Origin: Orientia tsutsugamushi str. Boryong | GTDB lineage: Bacteria; Pseudomonadota; Alphaproteobacteria; Rickettsiales; Rickettsiaceae | Length of the DNA stretch: 64,000 bases | Direction: 5' to 3' | Assembly: GCF_000063545.1 (NCBI RefSeq) | Contig: NC_009488.1 | Span: 1,984,001 to 2,048,000, forward strand | In this document: positions 48,141 through 59,600 of the stretch, piece by piece | How the letters are laid out: the number at the start of each line of letters is the position of its first letter | How positions within the stretch are numbered: the first letter of the stretch is position 1 | Program-made: the position numbers and the translations under genes | The notes under the pieces: model-generated | The model's database searches: none | Told to the model about the DNA's origin: nothing | What the model saw: the letters and a program-made list of their open reading frames with translations, nothing else

Positions 48141-48665
48141 ATGTATAGAAGATATTTTGAACAGTTATCAGACCTTGGAAAGAAAACAATCGATTTTTTA
48201 TTCAAGACAGAAAAAACAAATAAGTCTTTAATTGTTATTGGAGAAACTGATGACCAAAATTTTAATATTACTCAGGTAGCTCGTTTTTATGAAAGTAAAG
48301 GTAATGGACAAGTTAATGATCATCATTTTAGTAATAGAATATATTCAGTAGAATATGTAAATTATGATCATCCAAGGTCATATAATACGGTGTATTTAGT
48401 AAAAGATTTTAGTCATAATCATAAGGATGAACTTACATCTGAGATGGCTGCACATCAGAATAAATCTCTTGGCATGATTAAAAAGACAGAGTTAGAACGT
48501 GCTAAAGTTTTAATTATTGTATCTAATGATTTAAATGAGGATGCCAAAAATGAATTACAAGAGTTTGCTGAAGATCAAAAACTAAACAATTATTATGAAC
48601 AAACTCACATTTTAAATCTTGATCAATTTGAAGAGTTTTTATCAGGTGATTTAGGTGTTGAATAA
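48141..48665 (+). CDS. Orphan-family protein, 174 aa (paralogue of 3400-3945)
   Basis: ATG 48141 follows GAGAGG at a good distance (GTG 48135 is alternative). No known domain. It shares three conserved blocks with the protein at 3400-3945: NKSLIVIGETD, YNTVYLVKDFSH and KVLIIVSNDLNED...LQEFAEDQKL...LDQFEEFL. There is no membrane segment. It is followed by a strong terminator, so it is a complete transcription unit lying between two dam remnants. Confidence 0.6.
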   Translation: MYRRYFEQLSDLGKKTIDFLFKTEKTNKSLIVIGETDDQNFNITQVARFYESKGNGQVNDHHFSNRIYSVEYVNYDHPRSYNTVYLVKDFSHNHKDELTSEMAAHQNKSLGMIKKTELERAKVLIIVSNDLNEDAKNELQEFAEDQKLNNYYEQTHILNLDQFEEFLSGDLGVE

Positions 48666-48683
48666 TCAATTATAGCGCTATAT

Positions 48684-48714
48684 GGAAGTCATGTTTTGAC
48701 TTCCTACTTTTTTT
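48684..48714 (+). terminator. Rho-independent terminator
   Basis: GGAAGTCA-tgttt-TGACTTCC is followed within three bases by seven T residues. It lies 19 bp after the orphan-family stop codon. Confidence 0.85.
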
Positions 48715-48756
48715 AAACCTCAGCAAAGCAAAATTATAATTTCATCAGCAAAAGTA

Positions 48757-48969
48757 TCAGCAATAAACCTTAGTTAATATCGGATAAAAAACATTGTTTA
48801 AACAGATGCCTGACCTGAAAAAATAAAGAGCCCATCCACCAAGGAATGGTTCATGGTAATTATAGTATGGCCCTGAAGGAAGATGCTCTATTAATTTATT
48901 AACAATTCTCCTTTTACTTCCAACCCAGTGAAGAAAAGGCTTTAGTTCATTAGAAATTGCTGTTGACAC
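48757..48969 (-). pseudogene. Dam methyltransferase N-terminal remnant (copy 2)
   Basis: GTG 48969 gives STAISNELKPFLHWVGSKRR, then HLPSGPYYNYHEPFLGG, matching the dam pseudogene at 46853-47656. A frameshift near motif I follows and the rest of the gene is missing. Here the GSKRR that is broken in copy 1 is intact. Confidence 0.8.
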
Positions 48970-49099
48970 AAGAATTTTGATTTAGTTTAATCTCTACCAT
49001 GAATTAGAGCAAAAAATAAGCCTTAAAGCTAGTAATAATAACTATTGCAGAGCTTTTTTGTAAATCTTTTTTAATGATATTTTTGTAGCTAGAGATACA

Positions 49100-49116
49100 A
49101 TGCGATAATTTCGCAT
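49100..49116. promoter_or_regulatory. 17-bp palindrome, copy 3
   Basis: Identical to 789-805 and located about 200 bp before HK1 copy 2. The promoter-like block follows at 49168-49197. Confidence 0.4.
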
Positions 49117-49236
49117 CTATTTTAAAAAAGATGAAAAAATTTCATAATTATGACAAAAAGTCATGTACTGACAAAAACCGAAATGATACTGTATACCTGA
49201 TGTTATCTGAGATTTAAGATTTAGATAATATTCTGA

Positions 49237-49280
49237 TAGAGATTAAAACTTAAACCGCAAAATTTTCTTTTTAATCTCTA
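49237..49280 (+). promoter_or_regulatory. Leader hairpin, copy 2
   Basis: TAGAGATTAAAA and TTTTAATCTCTA form the same 12-bp stem as at 928-975, with a shorter and different loop. It ends 37 bp before ATG 49318. Confidence 0.4.
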
Positions 49281-49317
49281 GGAAGCAATTTAACAACTTA
49301 AATAGCAGGGTAATTCT

Positions 49318-50064
49318 ATGCCTATAGAATACGAAGGTCAAAATAAAATCAATAAATTAACTGAAAAATTATCTACAGATGGAATTAATAGCACAACAAT
49401 AAAACAGGTAGATGCAGAATTGCAAAAACTATACTGTCAGCTGGAAAAATCTGGGCAAGTAAGCATAAATTTCATAGATTGGATACAATATTTTAGGCGA
49501 ATCGTAAATAACTATGATAAAAAAAAGATAAATATAATAGCTTCTCTGAATGGAATAATTTTTTTATTTAGACAATACATAGCATCAACAAATATAAGGA
49601 TTGAAACATTTAACATAGAATCACTAATAAATAATACTGTTATCAGAATGAGGAAAAATTTTGAAAATGAGAATATAAATCTAAATGTTCAAAATGATAT
49701 AAAGACAGTTCTGATTGGAGATAGTTTTCGAATAAAAGCAGTAATAAGCCAGTTAATTGGTAGTGCTATTATAAATAGTAGTAAGAATAGCAAAATTACT
49801 ATTAACATCAATCAGTATTCAGAAATATTACAATTTACAGTACAAAACATAGGACTAAGTCCTTCTAAAGAAAAATTAGAAAGAATAAATGCTGAACTAG
49901 AGAATTTGAATTTGGTAACATATCAAGAACTAGGAGAAGGATTAGCATTTATTAAACATCTTACACATCAGCTAAAAGGAAGACTAAGAGCAAAAGAGGA
50001 AAAGAATTACATAACTTTTGCATTTGAAGTGCCAATAACTAGTTTTAACTCTTCTTTAGGATAA
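49318..50064 (+). CDS. Histidine-kinase-like protein HK1 (intact copy)
   Basis: This 248-aa soluble protein has helices at 10-50, and an H-box-like segment WIQYFRR with Gln57 where HKs carry the phospho-His. A dimerisation-like helix pair precedes a GHKL ATPase-like domain from about 100. The N-box reads ISQLIGSAI, lacking the key Asn, and the G1 box is degenerate (NIGLSPSKEK). The G2-like GEGLAFIKHL is kept. No sensor, membrane helix or receiver is present. It is likely a pseudokinase or binding module. It is 4 bp from HK2 in a probable operon. Confidence 0.7.
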   Translation: MPIEYEGQNKINKLTEKLSTDGINSTTIKQVDAELQKLYCQLEKSGQVSINFIDWIQYFRRIVNNYDKKKINIIASLNGIIFLFRQYIASTNIRIETFNIESLINNTVIRMRKNFENENINLNVQNDIKTVLIGDSFRIKAVISQLIGSAIINSSKNSKITININQYSEILQFTVQNIGLSPSKEKLERINAELENLNLVTYQELGEGLAFIKHLTHQLKGRLRAKEEKNYITFAFEVPITSFNSSLG

Positions 50065-50068
50065 TGCT

Positions 50069-50926
50069 ATGAAAGCAAAAAAGAAAACAATTAACCAATG
50101 GATGGTACAAATACCTCCAATACCAATTACGCTAGTGAATAGAGAAAGGGAGAATATCGATGAATATATGGAGATAATAACAAAGTTAAGAAAAGCTAAG
50201 TATCAGGTCGAGGTAGCTGAATCATTGAAAGAATATTGTGTGAATCTGATACAGAATATCAAATATAGATTTAATATTGCAACTAGTGAAATTGTAAGGC
50301 TAGCAAGCGAGATCATGTTAAGTGATTCAAAAAATAAAGATAAGCTGAAAACAATATTAAATCGAGCAGTAAATCTCCAAGAGTACTGTAATGATGTAGT
50401 TTACACGCTTAGAAGCGAAATTGAGAATGAAAATTTATGTTTAAAAAAATTTAGCATACAAAAGTTAGTAAAGGATGCTGTCAGGAGACTAGAAGACATT
50501 GCAAAAGAGAAAGATATAAAAATCAATTACAATTTTCAGTACAAAATGAAGGATATTGTGATTGGAAATAGTGATCACTTACAAGCTATATTAAGTCAAT
50601 TAATAGGAAGCGTCATTAGATTTAATCACAGCTACAAGGTTATAATTACAGTTCATTTGTTTACTGTAAAAAATTATATAAAAAGCGATAACATACTACA
50701 ATTTAGAATACACGATAAAGGAAGCGGTATTTCAAAAGAAAAATTAGGGAATATAAAAGCTAAATTAGCTGATTTTGACTTGGTAAGAGACTGTCCGCTA
50801 ATGCTTGAATCAGGATTATGGTTTGTAAATTACCTTATTAATCAACTTAATGGAGAAATGGAAATAGAGAGTGAAAAAGACAAGTTTACAACCATTACTT
50901 GCAATATTCCAGTACAACTTTTTTAA
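50069..50926 (+). CDS. Histidine-kinase-like protein HK2 (intact copy)
   Basis: This 285-aa paralogue of HK1 has a short N-terminal region (residues 1-45), then ESLKEYCVNLIQNIKYRFN aligning with the H-box helix, with Gln62 in place of His. The ATPase-like domain is better preserved than in HK1: G1-like HDKGSGIS at 216-222 and G2-like ESGLWFVNYL at 247-256, although the N-box (LSQLIGSVIRFN) again lacks the usual Asn. ATP binding seems possible, His autophosphorylation does not. It lies immediately after HK1, with a SpoT-like gene 100 bp downstream. Confidence 0.7.
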   Translation: MKAKKKTINQWMVQIPPIPITLVNRERENIDEYMEIITKLRKAKYQVEVAESLKEYCVNLIQNIKYRFNIATSEIVRLASEIMLSDSKNKDKLKTILNRAVNLQEYCNDVVYTLRSEIENENLCLKKFSIQKLVKDAVRRLEDIAKEKDIKINYNFQYKMKDIVIGNSDHLQAILSQLIGSVIRFNHSYKVIITVHLFTVKNYIKSDNILQFRIHDKGSGISKEKLGNIKAKLADFDLVRDCPLMLESGLWFVNYLINQLNGEMEIESEKDKFTTITCNIPVQLF

Positions 50927-51026
50927 TCAAATTAATTCGCTTCTTTTACAGTTTTTATCTGAGATTGAAGTATATAAAAAGTTTAATTTATTGTATAATT
51001 TATTAAAGATTATTTAGAGATGAAAA

Positions 51027-51598
51027 ATGATAGACTTTTATAGCGAAAGCTTACTAAATAAGCTGTTTGAAACCAACGTAAGATTTAATACTGAAATTGA
51101 TCTTGATAAAGTTGAAAAAGCTATATTTTATGCCCAAAAATATCATGGTCAGCAAAAGCGAGATACTGGAGAACTATACTACACACATCAATTAGAAGTA
51201 GCTTATATGGTATCAGACTACAGCTTTGAAACTGATACAATTATTACAGCAATACTACATGATACACTCGAAGACACAACACTAACCAAAGAAATAATAA
51301 GTCAAGAATTTGGTAATAATATTGCAGAATAGGTTTTAGACCTCACCAGGATTAAGGATAATAAAAAAATCAGTTCTAGAGAAATGATTCAAACATTTTA
51401 TAGGCAAAATAAAATAGAACTATTATTAATTAAGCTTTTCGATCGATTCCATAATATTCAAACCATACATATAAAACCTTATGAAAAAAGACAAAAAATC
51501 GTCATTGAAACTCAGCAAGAATTTATACCTCTTGCTCAATACCTTAAATTACGAGAAATTGCCATAGAACTAAATAAATACTGTGAGCTTTATGCTAG
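51027..51598 (+). pseudogene. SpoT/RelA-type HD hydrolase (copy 3), nonsense-mutated
   Basis: It is near-identical to copy 1 but a CAG codon has become TAG at 51330-51332, after residue 101. The frame then continues with ISSREMIQTFY, FDRFHNIQ and ELNKYCELYA. In addition, the conserved HP motif reads HQ. The 3' end is interrupted at 51599 by a group II intron, just before the natural stop. Confidence 0.85.
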
Positions 51599-52174
51599 GT
51601 GCGTCAAGAAAAGGTGAATTAATCTTACTGGTGAAAGTCCAGTTATGGAAGGAGAAGCTAGATCCACCATATAGCGAGTCTTGTGCTGCTGAAGGTAACG
51701 ACAGTAGTAAAGCGTAGACAGTGAAACATTCGAGCCGAAACCAAATGGTGAACGTGATATCCCCGAAAGGCTTATATAGTGGAAGCCGATATGTTAGACT
51801 ACATAGTAGGCAAAAGAAGATTGGAGGTCAAACTAGTAAAAATCCAAAAATTTTCAACCACCGGGGTCACAGGCGTCAGCGAGTTTGTAAAGATTAATGA
51901 CACAACTTGAGAAGTCCTTATAACTCTTACGTAATTAAGTAAGTATTCAAAGTACAAGTGATGAAACATAAGGCTTTGGAGATAGTGTAAGGATGGCTGA
52001 GTTAGCCATAGTAGTGATGAAATCCAGTAATGTGGGCGGAGCGAAGGGTTAGCAGAAAAGTAAGAACGCAAGAGGGAAACTATGACTGTACACAGCATAG
52101 ATAGAAATACATGGTTAACGAAACTTGAGCGTATAAAGTTGCTATCATCGAAAAATCAAGACATAAAGTTTAAT
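51599..52174 (+). mobile_element. Group II intron, 5' part with start of its reverse-transcriptase gene (copy 2)
   Basis: GTGCGTC at 51599 fits the GUGYG 5' splice end. Domain I features include GGTGAATTAATC, AAACCAAATGGTGAACGTGATATCC and CCGAAAGGC. The intron-encoded protein starts in 52082-52174 (NTWLTKLERIKLL, then KNQDIKFNN), the usual N-terminus of group II reverse transcriptases. It is cut by IS982 at 52175. Domains V and VI were not found. The upstream exon is TATGCTAG. Confidence 0.75.
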
Positions 52175-53167
52175 AACGCCAATTTAGGATAAGTAAGAGT
52201 ATAAAAGGTAGTGAATAAAAGGTATACAAAGAGAGGATGTTGAGTTAAAAAGAAAATTTAAATAAAAAAGGAATAACCCAACATGAAAAAATGTATTATA
52301 ACAGTATACTATTTAATAGATAATTTTTGCAAGATATATCAAGAGTGGGAAAGAAAGAGATTAATACCAAGTAGCAATCAAAGGAACAGAGATGGAAAGT
52401 TGTCCTTAGCTGAGTTATTAACAATAGCGATATATTTTTATTTGTCTCCATGCAAGGATTTTAAAAATTATTATCTATATTACTTGCGTCATAAGTATAA
52501 AGGATACTTTTGTTTACCAAGCTATAGTAGGATAATACAACTGTGGCCTAGAATGTTGCTACCGCTAGCTGTATTAATGCATTATCTGAAAGGAGAAGAG
52601 ACTGGTATATATTACATCGATTCTACAAAGTTAGCAATTTGTCATAATAAACGTATTTCCAGCAATAGAGTTTTTAACAGAATTTCTAAAATTGGTAAGA
52701 GTAGTTATGGCTGGTTCTTAGGCTTTAAGCTACATGTTATAATCAATAATAAAGGCGAAATAATGTCAGTTAAAATTACTAAAGGCAATAAAAGCGATCT
52801 ATCTATAGCTTCAGTTATTTCTGAAGGCTTATCTGGTAAATTGTTTGATGATAAAGCCTACATATCTAAAGAGTTATTTCATCAACTGCTGACCAATGGT
52901 CTACGTTTATTTACTAATCTTCGTAAAGATATGAAAACATATTTATTGGACATAGAAGATAAGCTGTTATTAAATAAACGTTCCTTAATTGAGTCTGTCT
53001 TTAATGTACTAAAAAAACATATGCATTTAGATTATACTAGACACCGTTCTCCTATTAATTTCTTTGTTCATATAATTGCTTCTCTTACTAGTTATTCTAT
53101 CTCCAAACTTAATCCCTATCTTATCTCCTCTTCTTTTTCTTCTCTCAACTTATCCTAAATTGGCGTT
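52175..53167 (+). mobile_element. IS982-family insertion sequence, 993 bp, intact copy
   Basis: It is bounded by AACGCCAATTTAGGATAAG at 52175 and its inverse ending at 53167. It has inserted into the group II intron reverse-transcriptase gene. It is the only full-length copy in the window with an uninterrupted transposase. Confidence 0.85.
52283..53158 (+). CDS. IS982-family transposase, intact
   Basis: This 291-aa DDE transposase has catalytic context IDSTKLAICHNKRI, SSYGWFLGFKLHV, FDDKAYISKELF and RSLIESVFNVLKKHMHL, ending RHRSPINFFVHI. The length agrees with the family. The stop lies inside the right terminal repeat. It could act in trans on the MITEs that share its ends. Confidence 0.9.
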   Translation: MKKCIITVYYLIDNFCKIYQEWERKRLIPSSNQRNRDGKLSLAELLTIAIYFYLSPCKDFKNYYLYYLRHKYKGYFCLPSYSRIIQLWPRMLLPLAVLMHYLKGEETGIYYIDSTKLAICHNKRISSNRVFNRISKIGKSSYGWFLGFKLHVIINNKGEIMSVKITKGNKSDLSIASVISEGLSGKLFDDKAYISKELFHQLLTNGLRLFTNLRKDMKTYLLDIEDKLLLNKRSLIESVFNVLKKHMHLDYTRHRSPINFFVHIIASLTSYSISKLNPYLISSSFSSLNLS

Positions 53168-53258
53168 TCTAGCAAATATCCATTCTTAATAATTGACTAT
53201 TCTTTGTAGACCTTCTGTATTATACCTTTCATACTTTTCCTTATCCTAATCTTGCGTT
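53168..53258. repeat. IS982-type end fragment
   Basis: It starts TCTAGCAAATATCC and ends CTTATCCTAATCTTGCGTT, similar to 44725-44842. It directly abuts the IS982 copy on its left and a traD remnant on its right. Confidence 0.6.
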
Positions 53259-53327
53259 GTTAAGGATATCGAATCTCTAAAGCATGACCTACTTAATGTT
53301 TAGTACAAACTTGAGCTTGTATCTTAA
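53259..53327 (+). pseudogene. Ti-type traD 3' remnant (copy 3)
   Basis: It reads VKDIESLKHDLLNV-stop-YKLELVS, matching the C-terminal end of TraD (VKDIEALKNCLLNVQCKLELVS, split in copy 1 by nothing). As at 44974, it begins exactly after an IS982-type end. Confidence 0.7.
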
Positions 53328-53633
53328 ATAATAGTTTAAACTATATGCACAGCTAGCAATATCAGTACTGATAGAAAATATAGAGTAAGAACTTCAGAAT
53401 AACATAACTGATGGTAATAATGAAAAAATAAAGAATATGGACATATTAAAGATTTACATCATTATTCTCATGTTTAAATCTTATTAAAAAAATAGTTTCA
53501 AGCTAAATCAAGAAGAATGTAATATCACTGTGACCTAGAACACTCTTCTTGAAAAGTATATAGCATAACTGTTTTATACTGGTTTTGCTATATTTTAAAT
53601 AAGAACTATTATCTTACATCGTACAGAATCTCA
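53328..53633. other. Region 3' of the giant toxin gene, no gene
   Basis: No coding remnant is seen. An imperfect inverted repeat AAGAAG/CTTCTT near 53510-53552 could contribute to termination of the minus-strand giant gene. Confidence 0.4.
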
Positions 53634-56600
53634 TTACCAATATAAATCATGCTCATAATTTACTTCTTCTCCAACAAATTGATCTTCTTCTATAACATTT
53701 TCTGAATTTTCTGACTGATAATCATCATCTTCATAACGTTTATAAAATATCTTCAGTCCATCTATAATTTCTTTCGCTTTTTTGTTCAGTTCGACTTGTC
53801 TGCGCTGTTCTTCAGATAAGCATGTCTTGCTAACATTACATTTTTTTCTCCAAAAGCTAAAGGATTGTACTAAATACTGTATTAATAATATCGTAGAATT
53901 GAAATCTGCAGTAGAAACGATAATATTTGTATTATCAGTACTATTAGTACTATCAGTATCAACAAAATCATAGGATAATCCTTTACTTGACATACTCATA
54001 GTATCATCAGAATTCAATTTACTAGCACTATTTTCAAACAATTGAATTGATTCTTTAAGATAGTGAGTAACTGTATTAATACTATTTCCTATCCATGTAC
54101 TTATAAATGATTCAGCTCTGCTAGCGCTACTAGATACCTGCTCTAATTGATCCTGCTGCTCATTATACTCGTCATTATACTCTTCATCATACTCATCACT
54201 CTCATTATCAGCTATATCACTTTCATAGCTATCTATAGTTTCAAACGAAGTATCTGACCTTTTAGAACGTGGTTTTGATGGTAAGCTGTTGGATTCATTT
54301 TTGTTTATCGATGATGATAAGACATTGAGTTTATTGCTTAAATCTGGTAGTAGTGGTACTACAGTTGGCATTCCAAAATCTGGTGTTCCAAAGTCTTGTG
54401 ATATATTTTTTAATTGTTCTGATAACCCAGAGTATGTTAATGAATACTTAAACTTAATATCTAAATCTAAGTATTCATTTGCTGTATTAATAATATCATA
54501 TTCGTTGAGAGAAAGTATTTTTTTCTCATATTTCTGAATTTGAATATCGTCATAACACTTTAACTTAATCCGATTTAGCAATACATCTTTGTACTCTTTC
54601 AGATGGACTTCTGTGTTAGAATATAAATATGAATATGATGCTAAATTATCATCTGTAAGGATATTTGTAACGCATGCATTATTAAAAACTATTTGATCAG
54701 CTTCCGATACAAATCCAAGCATTTTATAATTGATAAGTTTGTCCTCAGAGTTTTTATTCTCAGAGTTTAAGCTATATAATGATACAAGACACTTTACAAT
54801 GTCTTCGTGATGTGGTGCTATCCTAGATGCTCGCCATGAATATAGTTCTCCAGCAATCTTCAATGCTGAATTCATGTTCTCAATAGAAAAATTGCATACT
54901 AAATATATTATTATCGGTTCATTGTTATAATTAAGCATATCATTGGTATAACTAAACTTAATTACATCAATTGCATACCTTATATCAAAAAAACATTCCT
55001 CTATTATAACTTTACTTTTGCTAGTAGTATGAGTTAATACAAAATTTTTCTCCTCTTGTGTTGCAAGTATATCATCTGGAATTACATTCTCTAGTACTAA
55101 AACACCTACTTTTTCCTCATCACGATGATTATGTTGTATTATTGGCTGTGTTTTTACAGTATTAAAGTGCGTAATAGTGTACTCACTTACAATGGCCTTA
55201 TAGCTATAGTCTTCTATTTTGCGGCTTTCAGCAAATACATCAATTGAATAAGTATAATCAATATCTCCATCATGGTAGAAATATATTTTTAAGTCTTTCC
55301 ACTTAGAAGTATCTAAATAAAAATTCTTTACAGTTAATATAAGCTCATTACTTTCTTTATCACCTATAGATAGAATAAGTGAATTCTCTACTTTGAAAAA
55401 TTTAACATTTCTACTTTCAGTAAAAACTACAACTGGCCCATTCTTCCTTACTTCAAATTCTTTTTGGTTATTGCTTGCCATATAAAATTGAGCTATATTT
55501 CTATGTACATAGCATTCACATGGTATATAATAGTTATTTTGTTGATCCATTAAGATAAGATGTTTATGGGAATTACTATTCTTCCAATTTAGAACAATAA
55601 TTTCGAACCCATTTTGTGTATTAATTCCTATATGTATTATATTTAAATCATTATTGGCATTCATATCTATGTGAAGATCACGTATACTAGATAGTTCTAA
55701 TATGTCTAAAATTTTATCTTCGTCAAAATTATCAATATATATGGTATTTATCTTAGAATTATCATCCTTTAAAAGCAAGTATATATCTGATTTTCCTCCA
55801 CCTTTGATAAACATATTTGCTTGATCTAAAACAATAATATCTTTACTATCTGAACCAAAAATAAAGAATGTTCTAGCAGATTTTGCAGTGCAAAACACTT
55901 GAAATGATTTTCTGCTTTTAGATACTTCTTTGTAATACGTAACTACATCTTGATTTGTCAAACTTTTTACTTTTTTAGAGTTTAGATGCAATTCAAACTT
56001 GTCAATAAAAACTCCAACATCTTGGCCACTGCTCATAGATTCAAAACTAACTTTAGGAATTACAACACTACCATACTTATCAATTAGATTAAAATTTGGA
56101 GTTTTTTTTACTTGATTAAAATAGTTGTTTATCTTAAGAGTAAACATACTATCTTGAGATAAGATGATGTCTATAGTCATAGTATTATCAAGTAAATTAT
56201 AGAAACACTCTTCCAACAAAGGAATATCTAGAAAAACAATATCACCAGTACCACGTACGTCTATTATTGATTTTGTGTTCTTATAATTTGCATACTCGTT
56301 TTTCATTGATTTAACAAAAATAGTGTAATCACCGCTACCACCTTCTACCTTTGTATATGGTCCTATCGTTAACTTTTTGCAGTTTTTTATAACATCAAAT
56401 TCGTCTTCTCCATTACCTCCATTGCTGTCTATATGCATACTATCAGAATTAAGTATCTCTTTGTCCTTATATATACTGTCTCCTATTCTACTCACTCTAA
56501 TAGATGCATCAACAGTATCGCAGTTAACATTATCTTTTTTATTTACTCTACCTATATATTGAATCTTCAGCTTGTTTATATATGGAGTATCTCTAATCTC

Positions 56601-59600
56601 CTCATCATTTAAATCTTTTTGAATTAAGCTAGAAGTATATTGAATACCTCTTAATCTCATCCTGCACTGAACAAGATCAACTTCAAATTTTACAACTGGA
56701 GACTTTATATTACTTACATCTATTATGTTTATATAGTTGCCAAAATATATTTTACCTGTAAACTGATCATTCAAAAACATAAAGTGATTAGTAACACCAT
56801 AACCACCTTCTACTTCTACATTACCATCCGAACTAATCATGAAAATGTTATTTAGATCATTGAGACCTTTAATATAACCAGAGTTTATATACTTAAAATC
56901 AAAAATAATATATTTTTTACGATCTTGCGATTTCCTACTATCATCTGGAATAACTAATGTTCGTGTTTTATCAAGCTTGTACCTAATAATTTCTATTTTT
57001 GATTTCCTACTATCATCTTCAATAATTACTGCATTATCACAATAATATCTAATATTTGGATATGAAGACACCTTGTAGCTACTCTCTCCTCCATTTTCAT
57101 AGCTACTACTAGTGATTTTTGGTAAACAGATAAATGCAGCTCCTGATATTTCATTTGGTAAAACACGAGACAATTTTTCAGTAGGTAATGGACGATTTTT
57201 AGTGTTAATATTAGAGTTGCCTGGGACAATGTATTTGTTAGTTATTTTAAACACTTTGAATCCATCAGATGTGACTTCATTAATAGGTTTACCATGTATA
57301 GTTCTAGCAATTTGTATAACAACCCCCCCATTAACTGGAGACAGTTCACATTTCTCATATTGTTTTAGTTCGGTTGGGCATTTGCTTACAATCCTAGGTT
57401 TGGCCTTTTCTGCTTTCCCAAGTCCAGTAGCATAAGCGACTGTATTATTCGGAAAAGAGTTTAATGCATTCCATGCTGACTTAACTATCGAATTTACTGA
57501 ATCCGTTTTAAATGCAAGCTCCTCCAGACTTTCCTGTGGACTTAACATCAACGTGCTTCTTATGAACAGATGAATATTTTCCGAAAGTGTAGTATCATAC
57601 TTTTGTTTCCATTCTATAATGGTACTGATGCCACCATATATTATATTAGATCCAATTATAATTACAGCAACTAGAATAGAAACTGGCCCACCAGCTGCAG
57701 CAGCTAATAAAATAATACTAGAAACAAGTGCTATTCCAGCAAATACAATAGCAGCGATGCTATCTCTTATCTCCTTTTCACTACATGCATTATCAGTATT
57801 TGCTGCTTTAGCGCATTTAATTAACTTAATTGTTGATCGTACTATTTCTATAACATCAAATATTCCACCTACTACAGCTCCTCCAATCCTAATTGTTTTT
57901 GGAAATTTAGGAAATTTTTTTATTAATGCATCTTCACCACGTTGAATTAAAAATGAAGAACTTATCTCACTAAGGCTTAATGCGCAGTCTAGGTTTTGCT
58001 CTGATTCGCCTTGAATGGCTTGCTGGCATGTAACAATAGTTCCATGTATTCCTCTTACTAGTAGAATACGTGATCCGGCATTGGTTAATCGATTCTTAAG
58101 TATAGTACTAAAGCCTGACAAAGGTGCCTTAGCAATATTATTCATTTCCTCTAAGAACTTATTATTACGCCAGTTTGCATAACCATTATTCTCGACAATC
58201 TGACTAAATAAGTATTTCTCATCACCAACTATTCTGTCACCATCATCTGCTAGTATACCTTTTGCTAAATCTAATAATTGATCCTCAAGAATTATGTTAC
58301 TATTCTCAGATAATAGCTTATTAAATTTTCTAGTATCAATCTTAATTTGATAATAGTTCCGTTTCTCTGAAACTTCTTCATTTGCATTAAACTTATCAAT
58401 ATGGTCCCAGCTTATTCTACATTTGATACCAGCCTCTCTCTTCTTCCTACCTTGAGAATTAGTAAGACATAGTCCGCTACTTGTGCCTACTACGCCTGGG
58501 TTTATTGCATTGTTCAGATCTAAGCTAAGTCGCTCAATTTGATCACTATTATCAGCTCTGAATTTGTGTAATATACCTGCAAATTGTTTTTGTCTATTTA
58601 ATAGTATTTCTCGTGAGGTGCCTTTAAATCTGCTGTGTATGTGTACATTATTATCATTTATTCCTCCTATGGCATTATTATCTAATATATCTAATACTCT
58701 TTTAAATTCTCTTTTATATTTCTCAATATCTTCTTGGGAATTTTTTTCATCTGACTTAAGTTTACTTAAATCACGTGCACGATTTGATATAGCTGCAGCA
58801 TTTATTTTAAGATGTGATTGATGACTAGGTTTTAACAAAAAAGACATAGTATGCAATGTATCACATATTAATTGCCAGTTAGTTACTGATGATTCCCATG
58901 TTTTTGTATTAAAGTTAATTTCGTGGTTTTCATAATTATGATAATATCTTTTTAAGGTTTCAATATATTCATTTAACTGCACTGTATATGTATCTAAACT
59001 AGGTTGAGAAAAAAAAATGGCTAATCCATAGTCTTCAAATACACTTCGCAAATGTATTATAGTTTTCTCGTTCAGAAATTCATAAAACTTTCCTTCTAAT
59101 TCTGTTGCTACTGCTCTAAAACTATTCTCTCTTTCTTTAGAAAGTGTTTCTTTACTATAACTATAATCCAACGATGTAAATAATATTTTTACATCATCAA
59201 AATAGTTTTTAAAAACACCGCTATGTAGTTGATATATCATTTTAGTATTAGCAGTTGCTAAAAAAACATTATGCACTTTAGCATAAGCATTCATCATAAA
59301 ATCGTAAAAATTAAACTCTTGGCCTCTTTGATATAATACACGTGCAATAACCTCCAATATTTGTTGTTTATCATTGTACATTGTATTAGCATTTTGTATA
59401 TCATGTATGCCATGAGAAATCTCAGTCCAAGTTTTAGATAATGCAGCATAATAATTGTTACTATTTTTTGTGCCTTTGCTGTTTCCGCCTCCACCTTTGC
59501 CTTTGACAGCATCTAGGGCAAGCATAATGTAAGAATCTATATAATCATGCAGATGAGAATATTTACTACATATATTTTTTAACTTCTGAAAGTTATCACT

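Noticed and set aside
51799-52098. Minus-strand frame of 99 codons at the group II intron
   Set aside because: Antisense to structured intron RNA; the same region is non-coding in the other intron copy.
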